DNA of 64,000 nt from Diphasiastrum complanatum (taxonomy: Eukaryota; Streptophyta; Lycopodiopsida; Lycopodiales; Lycopodiaceae): assembly GCA_029204225.1 (NCBI GenBank), contig CM055100.1, positions 54,061,539 through 54,125,538 on the forward strand. The letters are read 5' to 3'. Within the stretch, counting starts at the first letter, position 1; every line of letters begins with the position of its first letter. Shown piece by piece: positions 9,949-20,300 of this stretch. The notes below the pieces were generated by a model, which saw only the letters and a list, made by a program, of their open reading frames with translations, did no database searches and was not told where the DNA came from. Position numbers and translations under genes: made by a program.

Positions 9949-10068
9949 GACCCGAAAGTAACTAATATCCTTGTGAGGCCCGTAACACACTAAATGGAGT
10001 TAGTACAAGGTTTGGGACAATGGATGCATGTGTAGAGTTATCAATAAGAATTCTATGAATAGAGGATT
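9949..10068 (+). repeat. gypsy-A 5' LTR fragment
   Basis: GTGACCCGAAAGTAACTAATA and the following TAGAGTTATCAATA..AATTCTA match the 3' LTR at 21728-21800 and the reversed LTR at 32490-32610. The first 100 or so LTR bases are absent, as is about 400 bases of the distal LTR (compared with 32495-32096). The LTR promoter and PBS are therefore missing from this copy. Confidence 0.65.
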
Positions 10069-11674
10069 ATTGGAGAATTGTGCTAGGAAATCAATTTTTT
10101 TGGAGTTTTAGCATGTGTAGCTCAAAACTAGTTATGGATCTGAAATTTCCAGCAAGGTAATTCACTTTGAAGTAGTTGAAATTCAGGTTGCATGTTGGAT
10201 CTTCCCATGTATTTGGATTCTAGGTTCTTTTGTGGCCAAATTTGACTTGTTTTCCATGATTTTGGCACAAAATGGAGGGCAGAATTCAAAATCCAGCAAG
10301 TTTAGATCAATTGGTTGGTTATAACTCTGTATTTTGGATTGCATGTGGATTTGAAAAACGTTCTTGCCATTAAATTCCAATTGGGCATGGTGAAAAAACC
10401 TAGAAAGGGCTGAAATTCATGATTTTTGCTTGTTTTTTCATGAAATTGGATGGTAGGAGGTTGTTGAACATCAATTGAAGCTGGAAAAAAGATGAATCAT
10501 AGTCTTTTGAAGCTGTCCTAGAAGTTAGAGTCAAGAACTCTAGCAATTGGATTTATAGGAAGTCAAAACCTGTCAAAAATTGACCAATTTTGGTGAATTA
10601 TGGGGGGTGGATTTCTCTAAATCCATAAGGGGATCATTCTGGATTTTCTTACAGCATGATTTGTATTCCTTTTCACCTTCCCATAAAGCTATCAGACCTA
10701 TAAATTGATGGGTAGAGTCTTATGTTTCAATTCCATCAAGTTTGTAGCAATTTTGACTTCTAGAAATCAAGAATTCATGGTTCTCAGCCCATACTGCTTC
10801 ATAGGATCTGTATGAAGGCTTCATGGAACTCATAGAGACCATTTAAGTTTGTTTGGATCATCACTTTTAGGCTTGATTGAGTGTTTGTAAGTTTTTAAGC
10901 TGATTGGCCTTGAAAAAGTGCGCCCTCCTACAGGTTATTTGGCTGTTCTGAACTCGCACATGTGAATCCCAGGTGGCAGACTGACATGGCAAGTGTCTTT
11001 TTACTAGGTCTACCTCTGTACTGAGCTTTATAGCACCCAATTTGGTGTCCTGTAGCCAAAGATATGATCATCTAAAGTTTTGCAATTTTGTGAGCAAAAT
11101 TGGTAGAATTTTCAATTGTTCTGATTGCATGCATGTTAATGTCCTATTTTGAGGTACTGTACTTGCATGGAATGTCTGCAGGTTGATTATCAAATTGATT
11201 TTGACATGCATGAGTGGTTTAGATCTATTTTGAGTGGTTATACGCATGTACTCTGACAGTTAGATACAAAATTGGGTTTTATAGCTGACAATTTTCGCAG
11301 AACTTGATTTTTACGTAAAATTCCGTAATTGTGAAAAATCAGTTTAATGTCGCATGTCTTGCATGCCTAATGAACATTAATGTAGTAAAATTAAGAATCG
11401 AACAGTGAATCAAATTTTCGATTTCAATTGTTAATAATTGAAAGTGGTTTATTACGAATTTTTTGAAAACGTAAAATTTTTAAAAAAAATTAAAAGTATG
11501 TAAACTCAAAAATTTAAGTTTATTTCAGTTTCTTGTAATGTCTATGAAATTGACTAAAAATAGTGATTTGACCATGCTGGAGTCAATTTCAGTCAATTTT
11601 TGGTCAACTGTACTTCACTATGAGTTAATTTGATATTAACTGAATTTAGTAATTTTCAGGATAGATATATTGAG
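10069..11674 (+). other. gypsy-A 5' leader
   Basis: About 1.6 kb without a significant frame, ending at the Gag start codon. It is colinear with the minus strand of 32096-30690, for example GGCACAAAATGGAGG, ATGGATCTCTC-type and GCATGAGTGG..GAGTGGTTATACGCATG blocks. Its last part also matches the minus strand of 6500-5616. Long untranslated leaders carrying packaging and dimerisation signals are usual in gypsy elements. Retention of the same blocks in three copies shows this is a genuine family segment. Confidence 0.65.
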
Positions 11675-13312
11675 ATGGCCGAAGAAACTTCAAATCAAGT
11701 TCCAAATCCAGGCGCGCCATCTTATATGGTGATTTGTCAACAGTTGAGTACAGCGCTCAATGATATGAATAATCATAATCAGATGAGAGATCAGCAAATG
11801 GAGGTTCTGTTGAATCAAGTCAAATTGATGTCTTCACCCAATCTCGGTCTTCAACTGGAGGTTTATGCGGGCGAGAAGAAGGAGAAGAAACCTGAGGTCG
11901 TCGAGGACTGGCTGGCCAACTGGAGTAGCTACTTCAATCTGCACGGTGTTCTTGATGAGAAGAAAATTGAAAGTGTCGTGCTGTTCTTACACGGCAAAGC
12001 GTCATCGTGGAGGCGAGATTTACCGGTGAAGCCAACTACTTGGGATGCGTTTGTGAAAGTTTTCAAGAAAACTTTTGTAGTTGCTGATGACGTGGACTAC
12101 TACCTGAAATTCGTGAACTGCATGATGGGTACAAAGAGTTTAGATTCTTATATCCAGGAATTCATGGACCTATGGAATAGGGTTCCATCATTCGATGCAA
12201 AGTTGGCACTTTGGCAGTTTGTCCTAGGTTTGCCAACCGACTATCAGATCGAATGCAGGCTAAATGTGCTTCAAAATCTCGAGGATGCGTTTCGGATTGC
12301 GAAAGCATATGATTCCACAGTGGTGGCATCCAGGAAGCAGTTTGTGCAAATTCCAACCACTTTGAAAACCAAGAAGGGTAAGAAGCGCGGCCCAGACCAA
12401 GCAAAAAAATTTGATGAATTAGATCAAGCAGCATCGAAACCCAGGAAGCCGAAGAGAAAGAGATTCAAGAAATCTATGTCCCTTGAAAAGGCTAAGAAAG
12501 AGAACTTATGTTTCATCTGTAAGAAGCCTGGACATATGATGAAATTTTGTCCAGAAAGGAAGAAAGTGTTTGCTCACATGATTGAGATCCCAGGAGGCAA
12601 TGGTAAGACTTTGGAAATTAACCTGATTGATTGTGAGTGTGGATGTTCTTTTAGTACTACTTCTTTCTTGCCTAATGAACTTTTCCATTTAATTGACACA
12701 GTTAAAGATCAAGAAGTGAGTATTTTATTGGACAGTGGTTCAACTCGTAATTTTAACAATTCTCGTCTTGTGCAGAAACTTAGCTTGGAAACTGAAGCCA
12801 ACAATCATAGATATAAAGTTTATCTAGCTTCAGGAGCAGAGTTGGAGACTTGGAACATAAAAGTACCGAAGCTCCCTTTGATGCAAGGACACACGGAATT
12901 AGTTAATTTTCATGTTTTAGACCTAGCCCGTACTGATTTAATCTTAGGTTATGAGTGGTTATTTAGTGAATCGCCTTCTCTGTTGATTGATTTTGAGAAG
13001 CATGTTGTCACTTTCAAGGAGGGTGCCAAGGTAGTTACATTATTTGACAATAATTTTGTATGTCCGTTGGATTTGATTTCTATAGTCAATAAAATGGAGA
13101 CATTGGATTATTCTGAGTATGAAGATTTTTCAATATGTGTTATTCCAATTGTGGATGTTCCTGAAATAAATCTAAATAGTTGTGAATTCTCAACAATTCT
13201 TAACTCAGTAAATGTAGATCATGAACAAGCAGTGAAAAAACAGATTATAAATGAATTTAGGGATGTTTTTCCATCTGAATTAACTCATGGTTTACCACAT
13301 CTAGGTCAGTAG
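11675..13312 (+). CDS. gag: gypsy-A Gag-protease frame
   Basis: The start is taken at ATG 11675 (MAEETSNQ), because a reversed copy shows the same beginning and the upstream in-frame ATG at 11630 lies in leader-like sequence. The frame gives 545 residues. A retrotransposon Gag domain covers about residues 60-230 ([29 protein letters not shown]). A basic stretch leads to the zinc knuckle [14 protein letters not shown] at about 283-296. The retropepsin active site [11 protein letters not shown] lies at about 350, and the frame ends within the protease/RT linker at TAG 13310. The frame is open although pol downstream is wrecked. Confidence 0.8.
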   Translation: MAEETSNQVPNPGAPSYMVICQQLSTALNDMNNHNQMRDQQMEVLLNQVKLMSSPNLGLQLEVYAGEKKEKKPEVVEDWLANWSSYFNLHGVLDEKKIESVVLFLHGKASSWRRDLPVKPTTWDAFVKVFKKTFVVADDVDYYLKFVNCMMGTKSLDSYIQEFMDLWNRVPSFDAKLALWQFVLGLPTDYQIECRLNVLQNLEDAFRIAKAYDSTVVASRKQFVQIPTTLKTKKGKKRGPDQAKKFDELDQAASKPRKPKRKRFKKSMSLEKAKKENLCFICKKPGHMMKFCPERKKVFAHMIEIPGGNGKTLEINLIDCECGCSFSTTSFLPNELFHLIDTVKDQEVSILLDSGSTRNFNNSRLVQKLSLETEANNHRYKVYLASGAELETWNIKVPKLPLMQGHTELVNFHVLDLARTDLILGYEWLFSESPSLLIDFEKHVVTFKEGAKVVTLFDNNFVCPLDLISIVNKMETLDYSEYEDFSICVIPIVDVPEINLNSCEFSTILNSVNVDHEQAVKKQIINEFRDVFPSELTHGLPHLGQ

Positions 13313-13317
13313 ACCAC

Positions 13318-14010
13318 ATGATTGAGTTGATTCCAGGAAGTCAACTTGTCTCTAGACAACCTTATAGGTTCTCTCAGAAAGAGGAGATAGAGATTTCAAA
13401 TCAAATAGAAAACTATCTGAGGATGAGACATATAAAACTTGGTAAATCACCATGGGGCACTCATGTTCTTCTTAAAGCGAAGAAAGATGTAGGTTTCCGG
13501 ATGTGTGTGGATTACAAGGGGCCTAATAAAGTGACTATAAAGAAAAAATATCCATTACCCAGGATGGATGACCTTGTAGATCGCTTGGGTGGAGCACGGT
13601 ATTTCACCAAGATAGATCTCAGGATAGGGTACCATCAAATAAGAATTAAGTCGGAAGATGTCCAAAAGATGGGATTTCGTTTAGATTTGGTCATTATGAA
13701 TTCTTAGTGTTGCCATTTGGATTCAAGAATGCTCCAGCAACATTCTAGCAAATGATGAACGATTTATTTCGTCCATATTTGGGGAAGTTTGTGGTTGTAT
13801 TCTTAGACGACATTCTCGTTTACAGTAAATCTTTGGTGGAACATGTAGAACACTTTAAAATTATCTTGATGAAACTCCGTCAAGAGTTACTCTACGCTAA
13901 AGAGTCCAAGTGTGAATTCTTTAAGCAAGAGTTGTTTTATCTCGGTCATAAGATCACATAAATGGGATCAAGATTGATGAGGATAAAATCAAGATTGTGA
14001 TTGAGTAGAA
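13318..14010 (+). pseudogene. gypsy-A reverse transcriptase
   Basis: RT motifs in order: [69 protein letters not shown] (first catalytic Asp), then a frameshift and stop near 13700. A second frame from 13752 gives [14 protein letters not shown], the catalytic Asp pair. A further stop near 13960 precedes the connection domain. The catalytic residues are recognisable but the frame is broken at least twice. Confidence 0.8.
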
Positions 14011-14804
14011 AATTTCGGGAACTGTGAGGCAAGTAAAGTCATTTTTAGATTTTACACTTTTCTTCAAGAGATTTATTGAGGATTATGCTAAGTTAGCAAC
14101 ACTGCTTAATAATCTGACAAAAGGAGTTGTTAATAAAAAGAAAAAGAGGAATCAACCTAGTCCGCCTGTTGTTTGGAACGAGGAATTGAATCAATGTTTT
14201 GAAAAACTTAAAACAATGATTGTTTCAGCTTCCATGTTACAAATTGCAAATCTAGCTTTACCTTACGTTGTGAGAACGAACGCAAGTGATGTTGCCAGTT
14301 GGAGCTGTTCTATTACAAATGGATAGGCCACTAGCATTTGAGAGCAAAAAATTCACTGGTCCTCAGTTGCGTTATACTAAGCAAGGAAAGGAATTGTTTG
14401 CTATAGTCCATGCACTTAAAACTTGGAGACACTACTTGTATGGTAGTAAATTTGTAGTGTATACAGATCACTAGTCTCTTAGGTGTTTTTGTAATCAACA
14501 TGATCTTCAGGGGAGAAAAGCTCGATGGGCTGAATTGATGCAAGAATTCGATCATGAAATTTGTTACATAAGAGACAACTCTAATCAAGTTGCAGATGCT
14601 CTTAGTCGGATCGGTGAACTGAATGAGTTGTCATTCACCCAGATTTCTATGGATCTATATCTTTCGCCGAGAGAAAAATATGAATTAGATTCTCATTTTG
14701 GTCACATTTGGAACATTCTTCAGGCCAGAAGAAATGTGGACAGTGTTGAGTCAGAAACACAGGGGACTCAACTAAGTAAGAAAAATAAGAAGATTGTAGA
14801 ATAG
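14011..14804 (+). pseudogene. gypsy-A RNase H
   Basis: Fragments in several frames: the RT thumb/connection (SFLDFTLFFKRFIEDYAKLA), the RNase H start near VVRTNASDVA (the usual TDAS is TNAS here), then after a frameshift PLAFESKKFTGPQLRYT and [21 protein letters not shown] followed by a stop at 14472. After that comes [13 protein letters not shown] and VADALSRIGELNEL. The first aspartate of the DEDD set reads Asn, so the enzyme would be impaired even without the frame breaks. Confidence 0.75.
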
Positions 14805-15580
14805 TTCACCATTCGAGATGGATTACTATTTCGGAATGGAAAAGTTTGCGTACCTGGTGATGATGAGCTCAAACGTAAGATTTTGTTTGAATGTCATGAC
14901 ATACCCTGTGCAGGACATCTCGATATACACAGGACTCTGGACTTGGTAAAGAGGGAATTTTATTGGCCAAAGCTCAAGCCATATGTCGAGTCATATGTTA
15001 TTAAATGCAAACCCTGTCAACTAGCAAAGGCTGAATGCCATAAGGCTGGTGGTTTGTTGCATCCGTTAGATATCCCAAGTAAGAAATGGGAAAGCATATC
15101 TATGGATTTTGTAGTTGGAATTCCAAAGACCCAACGACAAAATGATTCTATTTGGGTTGTAGTGGATCGGTTAACTAGGTTAGGTGCATTCATACCAGTC
15201 AAGTCAACTATAAAGGCTTCTGATTTAGCCCAGATCTTTGTTGAAAGATTATTTCGGTTGTATGGTCTGCCAAGTGACATTGTTAGTGATAGAGATCCTA
15301 AGTTCACAGGTCACTTTTGGTCAGCAGTTTTCCATAAACTTGAAAGTTCTTTGAGTTTAAGTTCTTCTGATCATCCTGAATTAGATGGCCAGACAGAAAG
15401 GACTAATTAAACTATGAAAGATATTTTGAGGACGTATGTTTCACACATGCAATCTCATTGGGAAGATTATCTACCACTGGTTGAGTTTGCATATAATAGT
15501 AGAGAAAATTCTGCTACAGGTTATAGTGATCTCCAGTAAATGTTGAGACAAAGTCTGTTAAGATCCAGAAGGTTGCTGAT
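14805..15580 (+). pseudogene. gypsy-A integrase core
   Basis: The HHCC zinc domain reads ECHDIPCAGHLDIHRT ... CKPCQLAK (about 14890-15030). The core has SMDFVVGIPKTQ (D), then IVSDRDPKFTGHFW (D) and DHPELDGQTERTN (E), all within the open stretch 14883-15410. A TAA at 15408 follows, with further damage to 15580. It would insert element cDNA in the nucleus. All three DDE residues are visible, but the protein is cut. Confidence 0.8.
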
Positions 15581-16113
15581 TTTTTGCATGATATGCAAGA
15601 AATGTTGCAAGTGGCTAAGGATAGTATCCGAGTGCTCAAGATAGAGCTAAACACTATACCGATCTTAAGAGATCTCCAAGAGATTTTAAAATTGATGATT
15701 GGGTATATCTTAGGATTCCAAAAAATTCTAAGACATTACATACATGGAAGCATTATAAGATGTCTACCTGTTATTGTGGACCTTTCAAGATTGTACATAG
15801 AATTGGTTCTTTGGCGTATGAACTTGATTTTCAAGGAAAATCGACTGCACACCCAGTGTTTCATGTAAGTCATTTGAAACTAAGTTTACATGATGGTGAT
15901 ACAGTTGGATCGGATGAGGATTTATCCCATTTGGAAGATTCATCGCTTAGTGTACCTTTGGAACCTGAGAAAGTGCTCAGAACCAGAGATAAACAATTGA
16001 GAAATCATTCTATATTTGAGTGCTTAATTCGGTGGAAGGGTCATACTAAGGATGATGATTTGTGGGAGAGAGTTGATAGCATAAAGAAGAACTTCTCGTA
16101 TTTTAGTTTCTAA
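15581..16113 (+). pseudogene. gypsy-A integrase C-terminus with chromodomain-like end
   Basis: The open stretch 15760-16113 carries YCGPFKIVHRIGSLAYEL, HPVFHVSHLKLS, and a chromodomain-like tail KVLRTRDKQLRNHSIFE then CLIRWKGHTKDDDLWE. Chromodomains on plant gypsy integrases bind modified histones and direct insertion into heterochromatin. Upstream, 15584-15760 is frameshifted. The tail stops at 16111-16113, 15 bases before the purine tract. Confidence 0.7.
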
Positions 16114-16128
16114 GGATAGAAACAGTTT

Positions 16129-16140
16129 AAGGAGAGAAGA
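16129..16140 (+). promoter_or_regulatory. gypsy-A polypurine tract
   Basis: AAGGAGAGAAGA directly precedes the 3' LTR start TGTTATGTCCAT at 16142. Position and composition fit the plus-strand priming site of an LTR retrotransposon. The decayed relative at about 1290 has AAGGGAGGAAGAA in the same place. Confidence 0.65.
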
Positions 16141-16141
16141 A

Positions 16142-16153
16142 TGTTATGTCCAT
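16142..16153 (+). repeat. gypsy-A 3' LTR, first 12 bases
   Basis: TGTTATGTCCAT begins the 3' LTR. It is interrupted by copia-2 and resumes at 21639. The reversed LTR at 32708 reads the same across the insertion point (TGTTATGTCCATGGCC), which confirms that the two pieces were once joined. Confidence 0.75.
16149..16153 (+). repeat. copia-2 target-site duplication, left
   Basis: TCCAT, identical to 21634-21638 on the other side of copia-2. A 5-base duplication is standard for copia integrase. In the uninterrupted gypsy-A LTR only one TCCAT is present. Confidence 0.9.
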
Positions 16154-16806
16154 TGTGAGAGATTTCAACTAGTTTAGTCTAGTTTAGTCACATTATGGTA
16201 AGTTGTCAATAAGAGGCCAAAACTCATTTTAGACTTAGAAATAAACTTTTTGAAGTGATATTAGTTTAAAATACATTCAATAAACACTTTTTGAAAGTGT
16301 GGGAAAGTTGGTAGTTGATTTTGAGAGAGATTCAAATTTGAACCTTGGGTACATTGAATCTCGACCCAAAACTAGTAGGGTTTACATTTCGGAGGGAAAG
16401 CCAAGTGGCCAAATAGGGTTTGGAAACTCTATAAAAGGATTAACTCATGGAGAGACACATCTTCTCTCTTCTCTCTCTCATTTCATCATTATACATGGTT
16501 CCCTTTGGGTTCTACTACTCATTGGTGCACTCTCTTGGTGATATCTTGCAATCTTGTGTGTAGAAGGCTCATATTTTGTTATTTTCGGTTCCACATGTGT
16601 GAAATACAGTAGGGTACTGTATTTGTATGGACAACAAACATATTTTATGTTTTGGTTCATGTTTGATCAAGTTCTCTTAGAGTTTGCATCTCATTTTGTA
16701 TGTAGATGCTGATTTTTCTACGTTGGCAGGATTGTTGGTTTGCTCCTTATTGTAACCAAAGATCAGGGACATGGATTGGATCTTGAATGATCTGAAATCC
16801 TTCACA
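16154..16806 (+). repeat. copia-2 5' LTR (653 bp)
   Basis: Starts TGTGAGAGATTTC and ends AATCCTTCACA, TG...CA as usual. The 3' LTR has identical ends and length. A TATA box TATAAAAG lies at 16430-16437 with CTCTCTTCTCTCTCTC downstream, a likely U3/R promoter. The TATA sequence is TATAGAAG in the 3' LTR. Confidence 0.95.
16430..16437 (+). promoter_or_regulatory. copia-2 LTR TATA box
   Basis: TATAAAAG in the middle of the LTR, preceded by GGAAACTC and followed about 25 bases on by a pyrimidine-rich stretch suitable for transcription start. It would drive the full-length element RNA. The position is normal for plant copia LTRs. Confidence 0.6.
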
Positions 16807-16820
16807 TGGTATCAGAGCTA
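16807..16820 (+). promoter_or_regulatory. copia-2 primer-binding site (tRNA-iMet)
   Basis: TGGTATCAGAGCTA abuts the LTR end with no spacer. TGGTATCAGAGC is complementary to the 3' end of plant initiator methionine tRNA, the usual primer for copia reverse transcription. Confidence 0.9.
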
Positions 16821-17408
16821 TTGTGTTTCAGGTTATGAAAGGATCAGCCATCTTTAGCAATGATTTGGAGGAGTTACTAATGCTAGAGCATGCTAGATTG
16901 ATTTCTACTCAAAAATCAGCATTTTTGCATGTGTAGAATTGATCTTTTGTAGGTCAAAACTCATTATAGGGTTATATACTTGATCAATTCCAATTTCACA
17001 CCTGGTTTACTGGAATTAGATGAATTTTGGTGCATTAGGAAGGTCTCATTGGAGTCTACAAGAAGATATATCAAGTTTCTAGAAATTGCGTGTAGAATTT
17101 GAGATATTCAATTTTTTGTGATTTTGTCAAAACCCTAATTTTAATTGGATCTCTAGTTTGTGAGGTTACTAAAATTCATTTGAGTGTGTTTCAATATTAG
17201 AAAGTGGCAAGAATCATTAGATTGCGGATAGATCATAGGTTGATCAAGATTTCACTATTCTATGTGTTGATTTTCTAGTTAGAAGTGCTAGAAGATATTT
17301 GAGAGGTTCCATATCTTTGTGATTTCTTCTTGAGTTCATTTGTTGACATTCAAGAGAGTTCTTTGTGCATTGGAATAGGTTGAAAGAAGAAGATCAGGTC
17401 ACTTCAAC
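16821..17408 (+). other. copia-2 5' leader
   Basis: 588 bases between the PBS and the start codon, without a long frame. It is the expected location of packaging signals. No further structure was recognised. Confidence 0.7.
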
Positions 17409-20300
17409 ATGGCTACAAGTGGAGGCTTTATGTTGGAGAGCAATGATAGACTTACCTCAATCAACTATTTTACTTGGAAGGTGAGGATGGAGTCCTTATT
17501 GGAGATGAATGAGTTGATGGAGATTGTTGCAGGTGTGGAGGAGAGGCCCCAAGCACCTCAAGATCAAATGAGGTATAATAAGAGGGCCAAAAGGACTCTA
17601 CACATGATAAAGATGAATGTTATCAATGAGCTTCTCAAGGAAGTTGGTAAGTGCACATCATCTTTGGAGGCTTGGAAAGCTTTGAAGAAGCTTTATGAAT
17701 CCAAGTCTACATCAAGAGTGCTTACTCTAAGGAGGCAAATCTTTCAAAGTTTGCAAAAGAAGGAAGAGAGTACTCATGCTTTTGTTTTGAGGGTTAAGGC
17801 ATTCAATGATGAGTTAGCATGTATTGATGAAAGCATTAAGGAGGTAGAACTTGTTCAAGTTATACTTTATGGCTTGTTGGATGATCATGCTAATCTTGTT
17901 CAAAGTTTTGCTATTCAAAAGACTTTGCCAAGTATTGTGGATTTGCAAGAGATCTTGGTGAATGAGGAGTATAGGCTTCAATCAAGAGGAGGTGGATCTA
18001 CATCGACATCTCAATATGAAGAGGAGGCTATGTTCATCAAAGGCAAGTTCAAGGGAAAAGGCAAAGGCAAGTGGTCTAAAGGGCAACATCAAGGTGAGAC
18101 TTCTTCTTTTGGCAAAAATAAAGATACGTCAAAGGTAAAATGCTTTTATTGTGGAAACAAAGGGCATTTTGCAAATGAATGTTTGAAGAAGCAAAGAGAT
18201 GAAGGTAGCAAGCAAATCAACTTTACTACTAATGATGAGGATCTAGGTGGTGGTGGTTCTCTTTTGATGAGTTCTTCAAGTCCAATATCAAGTGAAGGTG
18301 ACAAAGATTCATGGTGGATTGATAGTGGAGCTAGTTCACACATGACTAGTCACAAGGAGTTCTTTACTTCTTTGGTCACTTATGATGGAGCCAAGAAAGC
18401 AATTCACATGGCCAATGGTGGTGAGTGTGTGATCGAAGGTATCGGTTCAATTTCTATTTGTCTCTCTACTTATAGGAAAGCAAGACTTGATGGTTTTCTT
18501 TACATTCCTTCACTTTCAAAGAATTTGCTAAGTGTTGGTCAAATGATAGAGAAAGGATACATGGTAAAGTTTGGTGGTGATGCTTGTTTCATTACAAAGG
18601 AAGAAATCTTGGTTGCTAGGGGCAATAGACAAGGTAGACTTTTCAAGCTTGATGCTTTTGTTATAGCTAACAAAAAGGATGGAATGGAAAAGGCAATTGG
18701 TCTCAAATTTTCAAAGTTACCTTTTAGCATCAATAAGATTGGCGGATCTTATGCAAAGTCTAAAAAGCTTTCTTATGTTAGATCTAGGTCAAGATCTAAT
18801 ATGCTTCTTGGAGATGTTCATCTTTGTGCTAACTTGGATAGTCTTGAGGATATTGATGGTGTTTCAATGGTTCTTCATGGCAAGTGCAAGCACACAAAAG
18901 GTAAGGAAAGAGCTAACTTCATCAATGGAGGTGAAGGTTCTTCCTTGGAAAAGATTGTTGTTAATGATTTCTTTGATCATATGTCAAAAGATGTTGCTAG
19001 GTGCATTCATGAAGGAGGTGGTTCTTCTACATTCTTTTGTGATGAGTCCAAGAAGGTCATTTTTCCAACAAGTGGAGTCACATTTATTCATAAAGTGAGT
19101 AGATCAAATGGTTCTATCAAGAGACTTGGTGAGGGAGATAGTCACAAGTCAAGGAGAAGAGAAGTATGTGAAGAGTTCAAAGTAGGATGTACTTTGAATG
19201 ATGTCATTGTGAATGATAGTGAGGAAGAATCATTATCATATGATTCATTACCTAAAACATTGAGTAGAAGTTCTTGTTTGAAAAAAAAGAGTACTTCAAT
19301 CATCCTTATGTTGAAGGTACTAATCATTTTTTTCATGGCTTCTAGTGTCTTTGAGGTGTCTACTTCTTATGATGCAATCATTAAGAGGGAGTCTTATGAA
19401 GGAAAGAGCAATGGAAGATTGGTTCTTGGGAAGATCCAAGGCATGGATCTCACATCTCTTCATCAACTCAAAGGATTCTATGGTTGTGAATTGATCACTC
19501 ATAATCAAGATGGCAATAGGTTGGTTGGAGAAGACTACATGGAGCAAATCGAGAGGCAATTTCTTCAAGGCAAGGGAGATATCATTGGTGAGCTTATTGA
19601 GGTTTGTTATGAACTCAAGAAGGCTGGATTTATTAGGTTTGATACTCATCTTCACCTACTCTACTTCATGTTGGATGGAAAGTTTGGAATCTATCTTTGG
19701 ATTTATGATGGTGACATTGGTGACATTGTTTTCACTAACCTTTGTAGAAATTTGAGATCAAGCAATGATGAGTTCTTGTTGGATCTAGATCATATGTTTG
19801 AGAGAGAGTATTTCCAGAGGTTCAGGTATGAAGATATTCATATCTTTGATATCTTTGATGATCAAGAGAAAGGTAAGCAAGTGGAAGTGACTCGCTTTGC
19901 TTCACTCACATGTTTTGGAGATTCTTCTTGTGTAGATGATGTTGTGCAAGTAGATGGATGTCTTCATGATTTTACAACAAGTAATGGATCTGAAAAACAA
20001 AGTCTGTTCAATGACTTTGATGGTCAAGAGGAAGATCAAGAGGTTGGTCTCAAAGGTCTTCAACAACACAAAAGGAAAGGTGGCAATTTGGAGCTAGTCA
20101 AGAGCATGAAAGGAACGTTATTTGGCAAAGATGTTATGGATCTATTTTTGCAGCTTATTGAAGACTCAAGTAAGGTCAAAGGAGAAACAAGGAAGTGTTG
20201 TTCAAGTTTACTTTACTTGTTCTATCTCATGTTTGAGCTATTTCATGTGGAAGTGTGCAAATTGTCAAGATATGGACAAACTAGCTACATTGTCTTGTAA
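17409..20300 (+). CDS. gag: copia-2 Gag-protease fused to a novel 540-residue region
   Basis: 963 codons without interruption; the start ATG 17409 (TCAACATGGCT) aligns with copia-1 Gag. Residues 1-230 are UBN2-type Gag. The zinc knuckle CFYCGNKGHFANEC is at 245-258. The aspartic protease WWIDSGASSHM is at 302-312, followed by the usual copia segment with KNLLSVGQM to about 420. The normal next motif, LWHKRLGH of integrase, is absent. Residues 421-963 match no family I recognise: a basic Ser/Arg stretch (450-463), a hydrophobic run at 631-648, acidic segments, and a second hydrophobic run at 933-948. Faint RT/RNase H-like strings occur at 710-713 (YMEQ), 756-770 and 833-844, lacking the YVDD pair. 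Gag-PR could still be made and packaged. The role of the rest is unknown. Confidence 0.9.
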   Translation: MATSGGFMLESNDRLTSINYFTWKVRMESLLEMNELMEIVAGVEERPQAPQDQMRYNKRAKRTLHMIKMNVINELLKEVGKCTSSLEAWKALKKLYESKSTSRVLTLRRQIFQSLQKKEESTHAFVLRVKAFNDELACIDESIKEVELVQVILYGLLDDHANLVQSFAIQKTLPSIVDLQEILVNEEYRLQSRGGGSTSTSQYEEEAMFIKGKFKGKGKGKWSKGQHQGETSSFGKNKDTSKVKCFYCGNKGHFANECLKKQRDEGSKQINFTTNDEDLGGGGSLLMSSSSPISSEGDKDSWWIDSGASSHMTSHKEFFTSLVTYDGAKKAIHMANGGECVIEGIGSISICLSTYRKARLDGFLYIPSLSKNLLSVGQMIEKGYMVKFGGDACFITKEEILVARGNRQGRLFKLDAFVIANKKDGMEKAIGLKFSKLPFSINKIGGSYAKSKKLSYVRSRSRSNMLLGDVHLCANLDSLEDIDGVSMVLHGKCKHTKGKERANFINGGEGSSLEKIVVNDFFDHMSKDVARCIHEGGGSSTFFCDESKKVIFPTSGVTFIHKVSRSNGSIKRLGEGDSHKSRRREVCEEFKVGCTLNDVIVNDSEEESLSYDSLPKTLSRSSCLKKKSTSIILMLKVLIIFFMASSVFEVSTSYDAIIKRESYEGKSNGRLVLGKIQGMDLTSLHQLKGFYGCELITHNQDGNRLVGEDYMEQIERQFLQGKGDIIGELIEVCYELKKAGFIRFDTHLHLLYFMLDGKFGIYLWIYDGDIGDIVFTNLCRNLRSSNDEFLLDLDHMFEREYFQRFRYEDIHIFDIFDDQEKGKQVEVTRFASLTCFGDSSCVDDVVQVDGCLHDFTTSNGSEKQSLFNDFDGQEEDQEVGLKGLQQHKRKGGNLELVKSMKGTLFGKDVMDLFLQLIEDSSKVKGETRKCCSSLLYLFYLMFELFHVEVCKLSRYGQTSYIVL

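Larger units (their letters stand above)
9949..16153 (+). mobile_element. Ty3/gypsy chromovirus-type retrotransposon gypsy-A (decayed)
   Basis: Order: partial 5' LTR, about 1.6-kb leader, gag-protease, RT, RNase H, integrase with chromodomain-like end, purine tract, 3' LTR. The first 12 bases of the 3' LTR are at 16142-16153; copia-2 is inserted there and the LTR resumes at 21639-21800. Gag-PR is one open frame. Pol is broken by many stops and frameshifts, so the element is inactive. Reversed pieces of the same family occur at 5616-6500 and 30690-32708, and a deleted plus-strand copy at 42626-44220. Confidence 0.85.

Noticed and set aside
19296-20260. Envelope-like gene in copia-2
   Set aside because: Only two hydrophobic runs are visible, inside the Gag-protease frame, without a signal peptide or separate start. 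This is not enough to call an envelope protein.
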